Shown in pieces: positions 1 to 8,674 of a DNA stretch of 64,000 nt. The position numbers were made by a program, and so were the translations under genes. How positions within the stretch are numbered: position 1 is the first letter of the stretch; each line of letters begins with the position of its first letter. The notes beneath the pieces were generated by a model. The model had not been told where the DNA came from and did no database searches. It saw only the letters and a program-made list of their open reading frames with translations. The stretch covers positions 24,699 to 88,698 of the forward strand of contig NZ_JACONT010000012.1 in assembly GCF_014358075.1 (NCBI RefSeq). The letters are read 5' to 3'. The stretch is from Sphingomonas albertensis. GTDB lineage: Bacteria; Pseudomonadota; Alphaproteobacteria; Sphingomonadales; Sphingomonadaceae.

Positions 1-521
1 CGCATGCCGTCGGCTTCGGCCATCCCGCGCAGATATTTGGCGTAGCGCGTCGAATCGAGCTGGTACGCGTAGTTCATCCGCTCGTCGGGCAGATGCGCGA
101 ACTTGCCCTGCAACGCCGCGCGCAGCTCCAGACAGTAATCGTCATAGGGCTGGTCATGCCCCTTGGTCAGGCCGTGCAGCCAGAAATGCTGGAAGCCCGC
201 GGACCAGTGATCCTTGCCGGTGATTCCGAACGAGTGGAAATAGCTTTCGCCGCGGACTTTCCAGTCATCGAACAGGATGCCGAGTTTGAACGTCGCCTGC
301 GTCTCGCGCATGAACTCGGCTTCGTTGATCCCGAGCAGGCGGTTGAAGGTGATCATCGGCGGGATCGTCGATTCGCCGACGCCGACGGTGCCGATCGCGT
401 CGGACTCCACAAGGGTGAGTTCGATCGTGCTGCCCATCGTGCGGGCGATCGCGGCGGCGGCCATCCAGCCGGCGGTGCCGCCGCCGGCGATCACGATACG
501 ACGCATTGGGTGTTCGGTCAT
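1..521 (-). CDS. Flavin-dependent tryptophan halogenase family protein, subtype I (partial, C-terminus outside window)
   Basis: Only about the first 173 codons are inside the window. The protein begins directly with a FAD-binding Rossmann segment (GGGTAGWMA near residue 11) and carries VGESTIP and the TFKLGI segment, whose lysine matches the catalytic lysine of the PrnA/RebH family. There is no signal peptide, so it should be cytoplasmic. The ATG overlaps the stop of the upstream cupin gene by four bases (ATGA), so it is translationally coupled as a late gene of the operon led by the receptor at 7114. Family members use FADH2, oxygen and halide to halogenate indoles. The true substrate here is unknown, and no flavin reductase is seen nearby. 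By the wording around the lysine (FKLGI.F.DW) it matches the halogenase at 26247-27761 rather than the one at 2252-3832. Confidence 0.85.
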   Translation of the reverse strand, partial: MTEHPMRRIVIAGGGTAGWMAAAAIARTMGSTIELTLVESDAIGTVGVGESTIPPMITFNRLLGINEAEFMRETQATFKLGILFDDWKVRGESYFHSFGITGKDHWSAGFQHFWLHGLTKGHDQPYDDYCLELRAALQGKFAHLPDERMNYAYQLDSTRYAKYLRGMAEADGM

Positions 522-1549
522 CGGCTGAGCGCTCTCAGGAGGAAGGCGCGGAGGCGACCCGCGGTTTCGGTGGTGAGTGGCGCGAGCACGCCGCGCGCCG
601 CCTCCGGAATATGGTCGACGACGTCGGGACCGTTGGCGAAGACGTAATGATCGAACATCTCGCGCCAGTGCGCCTTTTCGTCCGCCGGCAGATCGCGGAT
701 CGCCAGCATCGCGTGGTTCAGCGCGTCCTGTGGCTGGCCGAGCCACCGCGGCGTCTCGCGCCACCAGTAATTCACCAGCACGTTGAAGTCGGACAGCCCC
801 TCGACATGATGCCACCACATCGCCGGGATGTAGAGCGCATCGCCCGCCTCCAGCTCGGCGACCTGACCGTGCTCCAGCGCCTCGCGAAACCGGGGATGCG
901 CGGCGAAGTCGGGATCGTGGAAATCGACCATGCTGACCGCGCGGCCCGCCGGCGTGTTGTCGACCGGCCCGAGGTAGAGATTGCGGAACTGGTCGCGCGG
1001 AAAGACGGTGAAGCGCCGCCGGCCGACCGCGACGCAGGCGAGATTGTCGGGCACGTCGTTATGCGCGGCGATCCGCGTGCGCGTGCCCATCCAGATGCTG
1101 GCGAGCGGCGTCCGTTCGCCGAGATCGACATGGTTGGCCTCGTGCAGCCCGGCGAAGAACTGGTGCATGTCGATCGACGCGAGATAGATCGCGTGGGCGT
1201 CGGCGGCGTGTTCGTTGGTGTCGATCCGTGCGAAGATTTCGGGCAATTTCGCGCGCAGCATCTGGAAGTTCATCGCGTGCGCGGCGTCGTAGAACAGCCG
1301 GCCACCGCTGTCCGGCATCGCGACGGAGACCGCGAAGTGCAGGTCGCGTGCATGGTGCTGGATATAGTCGCGCGCCGTCCGCGCGGAGTGGAGCCCGGCG
1401 CGGACCATCGGCCAATCCGCGATCAGCCCGCGCACGATGAACGGCGTGGTCGCCTCCCGCAGCTGCACGTCGAGGTCCGCGGGATCGCCGATCGTGATCT
1501 CGCGGATCCGTGGCATGGTCGCGAAGATACCCGGCTCCGCGTCAGCCAC
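518..1549 (-). CDS. Cupin-like / JmjC-domain protein (Cupin_8 type)
   Basis: The 343-residue protein has the layout of Cupin_8/JmjC 2-oxoglutarate, Fe(II)-dependent oxygenases. An N-terminal PFIVRGLIADWP segment is typical of the family. A HxD iron motif (AAHNDVPDN) lies near residue 163 and a distal histidine in MWWHHVEGL near residue 247. Members hydroxylate proteins or small molecules; the substrate here is unknown. No signal peptide is seen. The GTG start overlaps the SapC stop by eight bases, and its stop overlaps the next halogenase start, so it sits in a tightly coupled operon. An in-frame ATG eleven codons later (1516) is an alternative start; neither has a clear ribosome-binding site. 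Lying between two halogenases suggests both enzyme types act on one substrate or pathway, which is inference. Confidence 0.82.
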   Translation of the reverse strand: MADAEPGIFATMPRIREITIGDPADLDVQLREATTPFIVRGLIADWPMVRAGLHSARTARDYIQHHARDLHFAVSVAMPDSGGRLFYDAAHAMNFQMLRAKLPEIFARIDTNEHAADAHAIYLASIDMHQFFAGLHEANHVDLGERTPLASIWMGTRTRIAAHNDVPDNLACVAVGRRRFTVFPRDQFRNLYLGPVDNTPAGRAVSMVDFHDPDFAAHPRFREALEHGQVAELEAGDALYIPAMWWHHVEGLSDFNVLVNYWWRETPRWLGQPQDALNHAMLAIRDLPADEKAHWREMFDHYVFANGPDVVDHIPEAARGVLAPLTTETAGRLRAFLLRALSR

Positions 1550-2252
1550 GCGCCGTCCGCCGGTTCTTGCGCGCGACGAGATCGCCGATATTGCCGAGCG
1601 AGGCGAGCGCCATGAAGATCGGCATCATGTGCCCAGACGCGTGCAGGTCCGCTACCGCAACGCCATCGAGCGCGACCAGTCGGTCCTCGTCGATGACGTG
1701 GTAGCCGACCAGCCGGTTCTTCGACCCATCGTCGAGCGTCACGTCCATCGTCAGCGGTTCGAGCAGCTCGTACCGGCGCAACGCGGCGAAGAAGTCGGCG
1801 GACGCGACATAATCGGTGTCGAGCGCACGCAGCTGATCGGCGATCCGTTCGAGATACGGAGTCGGCCGGCCGGTATCGTCGAACACGCGCGTGCCTTCAC
1901 CTGCTCCGATCCGCGGGCTCGTCATGTCGATATGGACCTGGCGGACGTCGCCAGCGCCGCGCCCGACCAGGAACGGCTGGCTGTCGATCGCGAGGGGCCG
2001 ATAGCGCGCGTCCCATCCGGCGTCGGTCAGGAACAGGTTCTCGCCCGGCTCGAACCCGAACATCGCCAGCGCGATGAAGGTGTCGCGCGTCTGGTCGAGC
2101 TGGAACAGGATCGGATAGTGCGTCTGGACGCGGCGGAACTCGCTCGGGACGGTGATGCAGGTCATCACCGCGTCGCCCAGCTCTGGCGCGCGCTCGGTCC
2201 GGATACGCAGGTCGCGGTGGTCGTCGGCGGTGAGGATGACGTGATCGGACAT
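1542..2252 (-). CDS. SapC family protein
   Basis: The 236-residue protein resembles the SapC family (PF07277), named after a putative Campylobacter S-layer protein. In sphingomonads and caulobacters it is common in TBDR/halogenase loci. Recognisable parts are the early LGDAVMTCITVPSEF segment, TYPILFQ-like wording (HYPILFQLD), and a conserved central part built around LFLTDAGWDARY. There is no signal peptide or membrane segment, so the S-layer name is probably misleading here. The ATG shares one base with the upstream halogenase stop (TGATG), and its end overlaps the cupin start by eight bases. The biochemical role is unknown. Confidence 0.8.
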   Translation of the reverse strand: MSDHVILTADDHRDLRIRTERAPELGDAVMTCITVPSEFRRVQTHYPILFQLDQTRDTFIALAMFGFEPGENLFLTDAGWDARYRPLAIDSQPFLVGRGAGDVRQVHIDMTSPRIGAGEGTRVFDDTGRPTPYLERIADQLRALDTDYVASADFFAALRRYELLEPLTMDVTLDDGSKNRLVGYHVIDEDRLVALDGVAVADLHASGHMMPIFMALASLGNIGDLVARKNRRTARG

Positions 2253-3832
2253 CAGGCTGACAATTCCATAACTTGGGCGGTCGCATGCCGCAGGGCGTCG
2301 AGATAGGCGCGATTGGTCGGCAGGCCGGCGGCCAGCATACGCCTGCGCTGATCGACCTGTGCGAGCAAGGTTTCCGTGCGCGCCCGGTCCGCCGTGGCGA
2401 TCGGTCCGCGGGTCGGCGGCGGAAAGCCCATGCCGTACAGGACGTAGTGATAGCTCGCGGCTGGAAAGACCTCGTCGATCATCGGGAAATCGGCGCGCGA
2501 CGGCGGCTGGTGCCGCCAGAGCGTCAGCAATTCGGCGAGGCGCGGCGGGATCGATGCGGCGTCACGGTGGTCGCGCCAATAGGGTTCGTCGCGTTCGCTG
2601 AGCACGTAATGCAGCTTGAGGAACTCGACGATCCGGTCCCAACGATAGCGGAACAGCGCGTTGAAGCGCGTCGCGTGGATATCCATCGCGCCGTGGTGGC
2701 TGGGGAAATTGTCGAGCAGCGCATCGATCGACAGTTCGATCAGGACGATCGCCGACGCTTCGAGCGGCTCCAGGAACCCGGCCGACAGCCCGACCGCGAG
2801 GCAGTTCCGCTCCCAGAATTTCACACGGTGGCGCGACTGGAACTTGAGCTCGCGGAAGGTCGGCAACGGCGCGTGGGATGCGGTGGCGCGGAGATACTTG
2901 GTGAGCGTGTCTGCCGCCGCATCGTCGCTCAGATGCGCGGAGGAATAGACGCAGCCGACACCGCGCCGGGTCGGCAGGCCGATGTCCCAGATCCAGCCCG
3001 CGGCGTGCGCGGTGGCGTTGGTCTGCGACGCGATCGCGCTGTCGGCCGCGACCGGCACCTGCACCGCGAGCGCGCGGTCGTTGAACAATTCGCCGCCGCG
3101 GTCGATCGCGCCTATGCCGTAATGCTCGCCGATCAACAGCGCGGCGTGGCCGGTGCAATCGAGGAACAGGTCGCCAGCGATCGCGCCTGACGCGCGCGTG
3201 CGCACCGCGGCGATGTCGCCGTCGTTGTTCGCATCGATCCCGACGACGTGGTCGCGGACGTGGCGTACGCCGAGCCGCTCGGTCGCGTGGCGCATCAGCA
3301 ATGCGGCGAGCTTGCCCGCGTCGAGATGGTAAGCGTAATTCAGCGTGCCCGCATAATCGGGCATCGCCCGCTGGCGTGGCGCGAGGTCGCGGTGGCAGAT
3401 CTCGCCTTGCGCGCCGACCGTGTCCGCGAACTTGCCGCCGTTCTCTGCCCAGGCTGCGACGAGATCGCGGGGGTCGCCGTCGACGGGCGCGGTGAAGGGG
3501 TGAAGATAGCTGTCGTCGGCGGCCCCGGTCCGCCATCCGTCGAACCGCGACCCTTGTTTGAACGACGCGTCGCAGGCGAGGAGGAAGTCGGTCTCGGCGA
3601 TGCCGATCCGTTCGAGCGTGCGGCGCATCGTCGGCCATGTGCCCTCGCCGACCCCGATCGTCGCGACGTCGGGGGATTCAACGAGGGTAACGGAGAGCGG
3701 CCGCTGCACGCCGCGATCGGCGCGCGCCGCGATCAGGCACGCGGCGAGCCAGCCCGCCGTACCGCCGCCGACGACCACGATGTTCGTGATCGGGTGGTCG
3801 CTCGTTGCTTCGGGGCCGGTATCCTTGGCCAT
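2252..3832 (-). CDS. Flavin-dependent tryptophan halogenase family protein, subtype II
   Basis: At 526 residues the length is normal for the family. It has the [12 protein letters not shown] motif near residue 22, VGVGEGTWP, and a lysine in CDASFKQGS that matches the catalytic lysine. The diagnostic WxWxIP motif of tryptophan halogenases is altered to WIWDIG, with the proline lost. [10 protein letters not shown], a conserved flavin-site segment, is intact. It is the first enzyme gene after the receptor at 4067-7114, separated from it by a palindrome-bearing gap of 234 bp. Its stop shares one base with the SapC start. There is no signal peptide. The activity may differ from canonical halogenation because of the changed motif; it could also be a flavin monooxygenase of the same fold. 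Confidence 0.85.
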   Translation of the reverse strand: MAKDTGPEATSDHPITNIVVVGGGTAGWLAACLIAARADRGVQRPLSVTLVESPDVATIGVGEGTWPTMRRTLERIGIAETDFLLACDASFKQGSRFDGWRTGAADDSYLHPFTAPVDGDPRDLVAAWAENGGKFADTVGAQGEICHRDLAPRQRAMPDYAGTLNYAYHLDAGKLAALLMRHATERLGVRHVRDHVVGIDANNDGDIAAVRTRASGAIAGDLFLDCTGHAALLIGEHYGIGAIDRGGELFNDRALAVQVPVAADSAIASQTNATAHAAGWIWDIGLPTRRGVGCVYSSAHLSDDAAADTLTKYLRATASHAPLPTFRELKFQSRHRVKFWERNCLAVGLSAGFLEPLEASAIVLIELSIDALLDNFPSHHGAMDIHATRFNALFRYRWDRIVEFLKLHYVLSERDEPYWRDHRDAASIPPRLAELLTLWRHQPPSRADFPMIDEVFPAASYHYVLYGMGFPPPTRGPIATADRARTETLLAQVDQRRRMLAAGLPTNRAYLDALRHATAQVMELSA

Positions 3833-3915
3833 CGTCCGCTGCCTGTTTCCCTATCTGCGCCTGCCAACTTGCTCCGTCCGCCGCGGCTGCGTCATCCCTG
3901 GCGGCCACCCTTCGT

Positions 3916-3998
3916 CGTCATCCTGACGAAAGTCAGGACCCAGGGTAGCTGAAGACGGTCCTCATTGGCTCTGGGTCCTGACTTTCGTCAGGATGACG
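3916..3998. repeat. Long inverted repeat (28-bp perfect arms) between TBDR and halogenase
   Basis: The arms at 3916-3943 and 3971-3998 are exact reverse complements, starting CGTCATCCTGACG on the left, with a 27-bp centre. The same sequence family recurs at 63971-63998. As RNA it would form a very stable hairpin between the receptor gene and the halogenase operon. It could reduce read-through or stabilise the receptor mRNA 3' end; it could equally be a REP-type mobile palindrome with no function. Confidence 0.9.
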
Positions 3999-4031
3999 GA
4001 GCGTTTCGAGGCCGTCCATACCCTGTAAATT

Positions 4032-4049
4032 CTCCCCCTTGCGGGGGAG
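4032..4049. repeat. Solitary palindrome arm / possible terminator of the TBDR
   Basis: CTCCCCC and GGGGGAG flank a four-base loop 18 bp past the receptor stop. On the minus strand the hairpin is followed by AATTT. It is the outer-arm sequence of the ~125-bp palindromic element found elsewhere in the window and may double as a weak intrinsic terminator. Confidence 0.6.
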
Positions 4050-4066
4050 GATCGTGAGGGGCCACC

Positions 4067-7000
4067 TCAGAAGGTGAAGCGCACGCCGCCCGAATAGCGT
4101 GCATACCCCGGCTGCGCGAAGGTCGCGAAATTGTCCGAGCGACGATGCCCGCGACGGCCCTGGCCGGTGAGGTTGATCGCCTCGACGAACACCGCGAGCC
4201 CCTTGGTCATCTGGACGCTCGCACTCGCATCGACCTGGCCATACGCCTCGACATAGGTCGGGTCGAACGCGCCACCCGCATAGAACTCGCCGCGCCAGTT
4301 ATACGCGACGCGCGCCTGGATGCCGTTCTTGTCGTAATAGCCGACCGCGTTGGCGCTGTCGCTGAGCCCGGTCAGCGCGAACTGGCCGACATTGGGATCA
4401 AGCGTGTTGTCGTATTTCGCATCGCCGTTGACGATCGTGTAGTTCAGGATGACGCCCAACCCGGTTTCCCAGAAGCGGTGCTGGATCGCGAATTCCCAGC
4501 CGTTGATGTTGGCGGTCTGGTCGCTGTTGAACGGCTGGCTCAACTGGAAGTTGAACAGATCGTCCTCCGGCAGGCCGAAGATGTTGCCGTTCAGCAGCCC
4601 GGAATCGCTGGTGCCGGTGACCTGCGAGGAGGCGGGGAAGTTGCGCAGGATGTAATCGCGGACGCGCAGATTGTCCGTTGTTCCCAGTGCCGCCACCGCC
4701 TGACGATAGCGGGGGCCCGAGCCCGGATTGCGCAGGTCGAACGCAGGCGTGTTGATCTGGTTTGTGCCGATGAAGTTCTTCACGTCCTTGTTGAAGTACC
4801 CGACCGAAATATAGCTTTCGGGGCCGTAATACCATTCCGCCGACAGATCGATGTTCTTCGACTTGAAGGGAAGCAGGTTCGGGTTGCCCTGGCTGCCCGT
4901 GCCGCCGCCGATCCGCGGGTTGGAGTCGATGTTCAGGCCACCCTGCAGGCTGCCATAGTCGGCGCGCGTGATGGTGTGGCTGTACGACGCGCGCAGCTTC
5001 ACGTTGCGCATCGGTTCGATGTCGAAATCGACCGCGGGCAGCCAGTTGTGATACTTGCCCTTGAGCGAAGTGAACGAATTGGCGCCGTAGGTTAGCGCGA
5101 ATTCGTTGGCGCCGGTCCAGCGCGTCCCGTTCGGGATCGGCACCAGTGCCGACGAGTTCACCTGCGTTTCGTCGTAACGGACGCCGCCGATGATGTGCGC
5201 GGGCATGTCGAAAACCGAGAACTTGCCGTTGAATTGGATGTACGGCGAGATCGTCTGCTCGCGGATGCGGCGATCGTTGGTGTAGTTGGCAAGGCAGGTG
5301 CCGGGCGCGGCCACCCCCGTCTGCGGCGCGCTGCATATATTATATTGCGAGCGCAGCAATTCGGCCATCTGCTCGAACTTGAAGGTATAGATCGACGGCG
5401 GCAGCGCGGGATCGTTCGAGCCCGAGACGCCCTGGAACTTGTCGGGCAGGCTGGTGAGGTTGAAGAAATCGTCGGGCACCGCAGCCGCGCCGAACGAGGC
5501 ACCGCGGGGGTCGATGCCGCCCCAGGTCTCGTTCTGGATGAAGCCATAGGCCGAGCGGACCTTGTTATCGACGTACGAGAAGCCCCAGTCGATGCTATCG
5601 AGGAAATCGCCGTCGTGGTCGTAATGCCCCTTCAACTGGAGCTGGTTGATCTCGTCCTTGAAATACGCGTTGCGGAACGCGTTGCCGGTCGGCGTGATCA
5701 GCGATGCGTTCAGCGGGTCGATACCCGGATACATGTGGTACGAGATGATCGGCAGGTCGTTCTCGAAGTTCACGGTCTGCGACTGGACGCCGAAGATCGC
5801 GCCGCCGATCGACGTGCTGCTGCCGTAATCGTTGGTCGGCTTGGAGACCGCGGTCGAGTGATGCGCGTCGAGCGACATCGTGACGTTGCCGGGCGCTTCC
5901 CAGGTCAAATTGCCGCCGAGCGACTTGTTCTCGGACTTGTTGGCGCTGAGCGCGCTGCTGTACGACAGATCCTTGCCGGGCGCGAAATTCTCGGAATAGA
6001 ATAGCGGGCCGGCCGAGGGGCCGTCAGTCCACGCGCTGCGCGTGTCGCCGAAGTTGAACCAGATGCCGACGCTGCTGTCGCGCACCTCAACCTTGTTGCT
6101 CGAATAGGTGAAGTCGAGCGTCGCGGTCAGCGTGTCGGTCGGCTTGGCCTGCAACACGAGCTGGCCGTTGATGCGCTCGCGGTCGATGTCGATGACGTCG
6201 TAGGCGGCGCTCTGCGGGATCTCGTAGACATCGGTCGGACCGGGGCGGTTGGTGATGTTCGCGCCGCCCGGCGTGCCCGGTTGCGCCAGCGTGCCCCAGT
6301 TGTTCTCAGCCCCCAGGAACCCGTCGCGGAAGCCGACGCTGGCCGAGTTGTTGCTCGCCTTGCGCCGCTGGTACGCGCCGCTGAACAGCACGCCGATACG
6401 ATCGTCGGCGAAGGTCGTCGACAGGATGCCCGACACTTCCGGCGTGATCGGGTCCTTGCCGTTGCGCGAGCTGTCGAGCACGCCCTTCGCGGCGATGCTG
6501 CCGCGTGTGCCCGGCTTGTCGAGCGGACGCGGGGTGCGGATGTTGATCGACGAGCCGATCCCGCCCGACGGCACGGCGGCGCGGCCGGTCTTGTAGACCT
6601 CGACCGCGGCGACGCCTTCGGACGCGAGGTTGGCGAAGTCGAACGAGCGCGATGCGGGCGCGCTGGCGCCGTCGCCGAGCGTCGAGGTCGGCATCTGGCG
6701 ACCGTTGAGCGTGACGAGGTTGTATTCGGGGCCGAAGCCGCGGACCGTGACGGTCGAGCCTTCGCCGTTCGAGCGGTCGATCGACACGCCGGTGATGCGC
6801 TGGAGCGACTCGGCAAGGTTGGTGTCGGGGAACTTGCCGATGTCCTCGGACGAAATCGCGTCGACCACGCCCTGGCCGTTGCGCTTGATGTCGATCGCCT
6901 CGCGCAGCGATGCGCGGATGCCGGTCACGACGATATCGTCGGTGGTCTCGTTCGGATCGGCGGGGGTGGCCTGCGGTGCGATGTCCGAGGAGCCTGGATT

Positions 7001-7114
7001 GCCGACCGTGGCGGCGGCGTCCTGCGCCATGGCGATACCGGGCAGGCCGACCAGTGCCAGTGCCGAAGTGCCGATGACGAAACGCGAAAGCGAGCGAGCT
7101 GCGAAGCCACGCAT
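4067..7114 (-). CDS. TonB-dependent receptor (locus 1)
   Basis: The 1015-residue outer-membrane receptor has a signal peptide ending AMAQ near residue 31. A linker leads to the TonB-box/plug region (DDIVVTGIRASLREA) and plug motifs (SIDRSNGEGSTVTVRG, VTLNGRQMP). A long beta-barrel ends in an aromatic residue (GGVRFTF). It is of the large carbohydrate-type TBDR group common in sphingomonads and would take up an oligosaccharide using TonB-ExbBD energy. The start has a strong ribosome-binding site (GGGGAGGA). Its promoter region carries three palindromes. Downstream in the same direction lie two halogenases, SapC and a cupin protein. The nearby GH16 enzyme hints at a beta-glucan ligand, which is inference; the ligand cannot be read from sequence. 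Confidence 0.93.
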   Translation of the reverse strand: MRGFAARSLSRFVIGTSALALVGLPGIAMAQDAAATVGNPGSSDIAPQATPADPNETTDDIVVTGIRASLREAIDIKRNGQGVVDAISSEDIGKFPDTNLAESLQRITGVSIDRSNGEGSTVTVRGFGPEYNLVTLNGRQMPTSTLGDGASAPASRSFDFANLASEGVAAVEVYKTGRAAVPSGGIGSSINIRTPRPLDKPGTRGSIAAKGVLDSSRNGKDPITPEVSGILSTTFADDRIGVLFSGAYQRRKASNNSASVGFRDGFLGAENNWGTLAQPGTPGGANITNRPGPTDVYEIPQSAAYDVIDIDRERINGQLVLQAKPTDTLTATLDFTYSSNKVEVRDSSVGIWFNFGDTRSAWTDGPSAGPLFYSENFAPGKDLSYSSALSANKSENKSLGGNLTWEAPGNVTMSLDAHHSTAVSKPTNDYGSSTSIGGAIFGVQSQTVNFENDLPIISYHMYPGIDPLNASLITPTGNAFRNAYFKDEINQLQLKGHYDHDGDFLDSIDWGFSYVDNKVRSAYGFIQNETWGGIDPRGASFGAAAVPDDFFNLTSLPDKFQGVSGSNDPALPPSIYTFKFEQMAELLRSQYNICSAPQTGVAAPGTCLANYTNDRRIREQTISPYIQFNGKFSVFDMPAHIIGGVRYDETQVNSSALVPIPNGTRWTGANEFALTYGANSFTSLKGKYHNWLPAVDFDIEPMRNVKLRASYSHTITRADYGSLQGGLNIDSNPRIGGGTGSQGNPNLLPFKSKNIDLSAEWYYGPESYISVGYFNKDVKNFIGTNQINTPAFDLRNPGSGPRYRQAVAALGTTDNLRVRDYILRNFPASSQVTGTSDSGLLNGNIFGLPEDDLFNFQLSQPFNSDQTANINGWEFAIQHRFWETGLGVILNYTIVNGDAKYDNTLDPNVGQFALTGLSDSANAVGYYDKNGIQARVAYNWRGEFYAGGAFDPTYVEAYGQVDASASVQMTKGLAVFVEAINLTGQGRRGHRRSDNFATFAQPGYARYSGGVRFTF

Positions 7115-7157
7115 GATAGTCCTCCCCTGTAGACGGCGCTATGACCTGCGCCTTCCC

Positions 7158-7225
7158 GTGAACGTTCACTTCGCATTTTGTAACACTGTGTCAAGCACGG
7201 TAGCGCTACACTTGTGAACGTTCTC
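7158..7225. promoter_or_regulatory. Candidate promoter with three LacI-type operator palindromes upstream of TBDR
   Basis: A perfect 12-bp palindrome GTGAACGTTCAC lies at 7158-7169 and a near copy, GTGAACGTTCTC, at 7214-7225, 56 bp apart. A perfect 10-bp GTAGCGCTAC lies at 7200-7209. On the minus strand a TTGACA box (7194-7189) falls between them, so the first palindrome would cover the -10/start region and the other two lie just upstream of -35. Central-CG palindromes are typical of LacI-family operators. No LacI gene lies beside this locus. Confidence 0.6.
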
Positions 7226-7311
7226 AAATTTGGTTCTCGATAGTGGCTATGACGCAACAGAGGGCGCAATCGCGGCGGGTGAGGTCAGTCGGGCCTGAGG
7301 TGGCGCAAGGC

Positions 7312-7368
7312 GCGTTTCCTCGCGAAGGCGGAGATCCAGACTGGGCTTCCGTCTTTGCGGGAGAACGA
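7312..7368. repeat. Decayed inverted repeat
   Basis: CGTTTCCTCGCGAAGGCGGA is followed, after a short centre, by an imperfect reverse complement ending GCGGGAGAACG. It looks like a mutated copy of a REP-type palindrome in the gap between the divergent receptor and MFS genes. Confidence 0.5.
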
Positions 7369-7453
7369 GATCCGGTCACGACGATCCATGGGCCCATCCG
7401 AACCACCGGCGGAGCAGTTGCCTGTCCGGCCCGCCGCAGCTTAGGGTTGCGGT

Positions 7454-8674
7454 ATGGCGCGCCCTCCCGTTTCCCGCGATCCAGCGCCGCGCCGCGATCG
7501 TCGCTCGACCGCGTTCCTGCTGGTCTTCGCGCTCGCCTATGCCGGCGGGGTCGTCGGCTACCTCCCGCTGCTGACGCTGTTGCTGCCGATCAAGGTCGAC
7601 GCCGTCGCGGGCACGGGCCGGCTGGGCACCCTCACCGCGATCGTCGTCGCGGGCGCGGTGGCGGCGAGCGTGTCGAACATCGCGTTCGGATGGCTGAGCG
7701 ATCGATCGGTCGCGCGGGGCAGGGGACGTCGGGGATGGCTGGCCGGTGGAGTCGTCGCCACGGCACTGTCCTACGCGGCGATGACGACGGCCGCGACGCC
7801 CGGCGCGCTGATCCTTGCGGTCGTCGCGTTCCAGGTCGCGGTGAACGCGGTGCTGGCGCCACTGCTGGCGATCATGGCCGACGAAGTGCCCGATGCGCAA
7901 AAGGGCGTGGCCGGCGGATTGCTCGCGATGGCCTGTCCGGTCGCGTCGGCACTTGCGGCAATGCTGATGGCGACGGCGGCGCTGGACGAAGCGGCGCGTC
8001 TATCGATCGTGCCGCTCGTGATGGCCTGTGGCATCGTGCCGTTATTGCTGACCAGGTCGCGGACGGTGGCGCGGATCGAGCCGACCTCGCCCATGAAGGC
8101 CATGCTCCGCCGCGACCTCGCGCTCGCCTGGAGCGCCCGGCTGTTCGTCCAGGTCGCGGGCAGCGCGCTGTTCGTCTATCTCTTCTATTATCTCGAAAGC
8201 GTCGCGCCGACGCTGGCGCCGGGCACGATCGCGGCGCGGATGGGGACGGTGATGCTCGTCGCCTACACGCTGCCGCTGCCGATCGCGGTGCTGGTCGGCC
8301 GGTTCGCGGATCGCTCCGGGCGGACCAAGCCGTTGCTGTTCGCCGCCACGATCGTTGCGGCGGCCGGGCTGGTCGGGATGGCCGTCGCGGACGATTTCGA
8401 TGGCGGTGCGGTCGCGTTCTGCATCTACACGACGGGTGCGTCGGTGTTCCTGGCGCTGCACGCGTCGTTCGCGATGCAGTTGCTGCCGAATGCCCTGCAT
8501 CGCGGGCGCGACCTGGGGCTGCTGAACCTCACCAACACGCTGCCCGGCCTGCTCGGGCCGACGCTCACCTGGGCGCTCGCGACGCCGACCGATTTCGATG
8601 CGGTGATGCTGGTACTCGCCGCACTGACCCTGTGCGGCGGCGGGACGATCCTCGCCGCGCGCGGTCGGCGTTAG
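7454..8674 (+). CDS. MFS transporter
   Basis: The 406-residue hydrophobic protein has about twelve predicted membrane segments in two halves. A major-facilitator signature lies between segments 2 and 3 (FGWLSDRSVARGRGRRG), with a degenerate copy in the second half (VGRFADRSGRTKPL). It is divergent from the receptor at 4067-7114 and its last four bases overlap the convergent GH16 gene. The context suggests a sugar or glucan-oligomer carrier, but family resemblance alone does not give the substrate and an exporter is possible. Confidence 0.8.
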   Translation: MARPPVSRDPAPRRDRRSTAFLLVFALAYAGGVVGYLPLLTLLLPIKVDAVAGTGRLGTLTAIVVAGAVAASVSNIAFGWLSDRSVARGRGRRGWLAGGVVATALSYAAMTTAATPGALILAVVAFQVAVNAVLAPLLAIMADEVPDAQKGVAGGLLAMACPVASALAAMLMATAALDEAARLSIVPLVMACGIVPLLLTRSRTVARIEPTSPMKAMLRRDLALAWSARLFVQVAGSALFVYLFYYLESVAPTLAPGTIAARMGTVMLVAYTLPLPIAVLVGRFADRSGRTKPLLFAATIVAAAGLVGMAVADDFDGGAVAFCIYTTGASVFLALHASFAMQLLPNALHRGRDLGLLNLTNTLPGLLGPTLTWALATPTDFDAVMLVLAALTLCGGGTILAARGRR

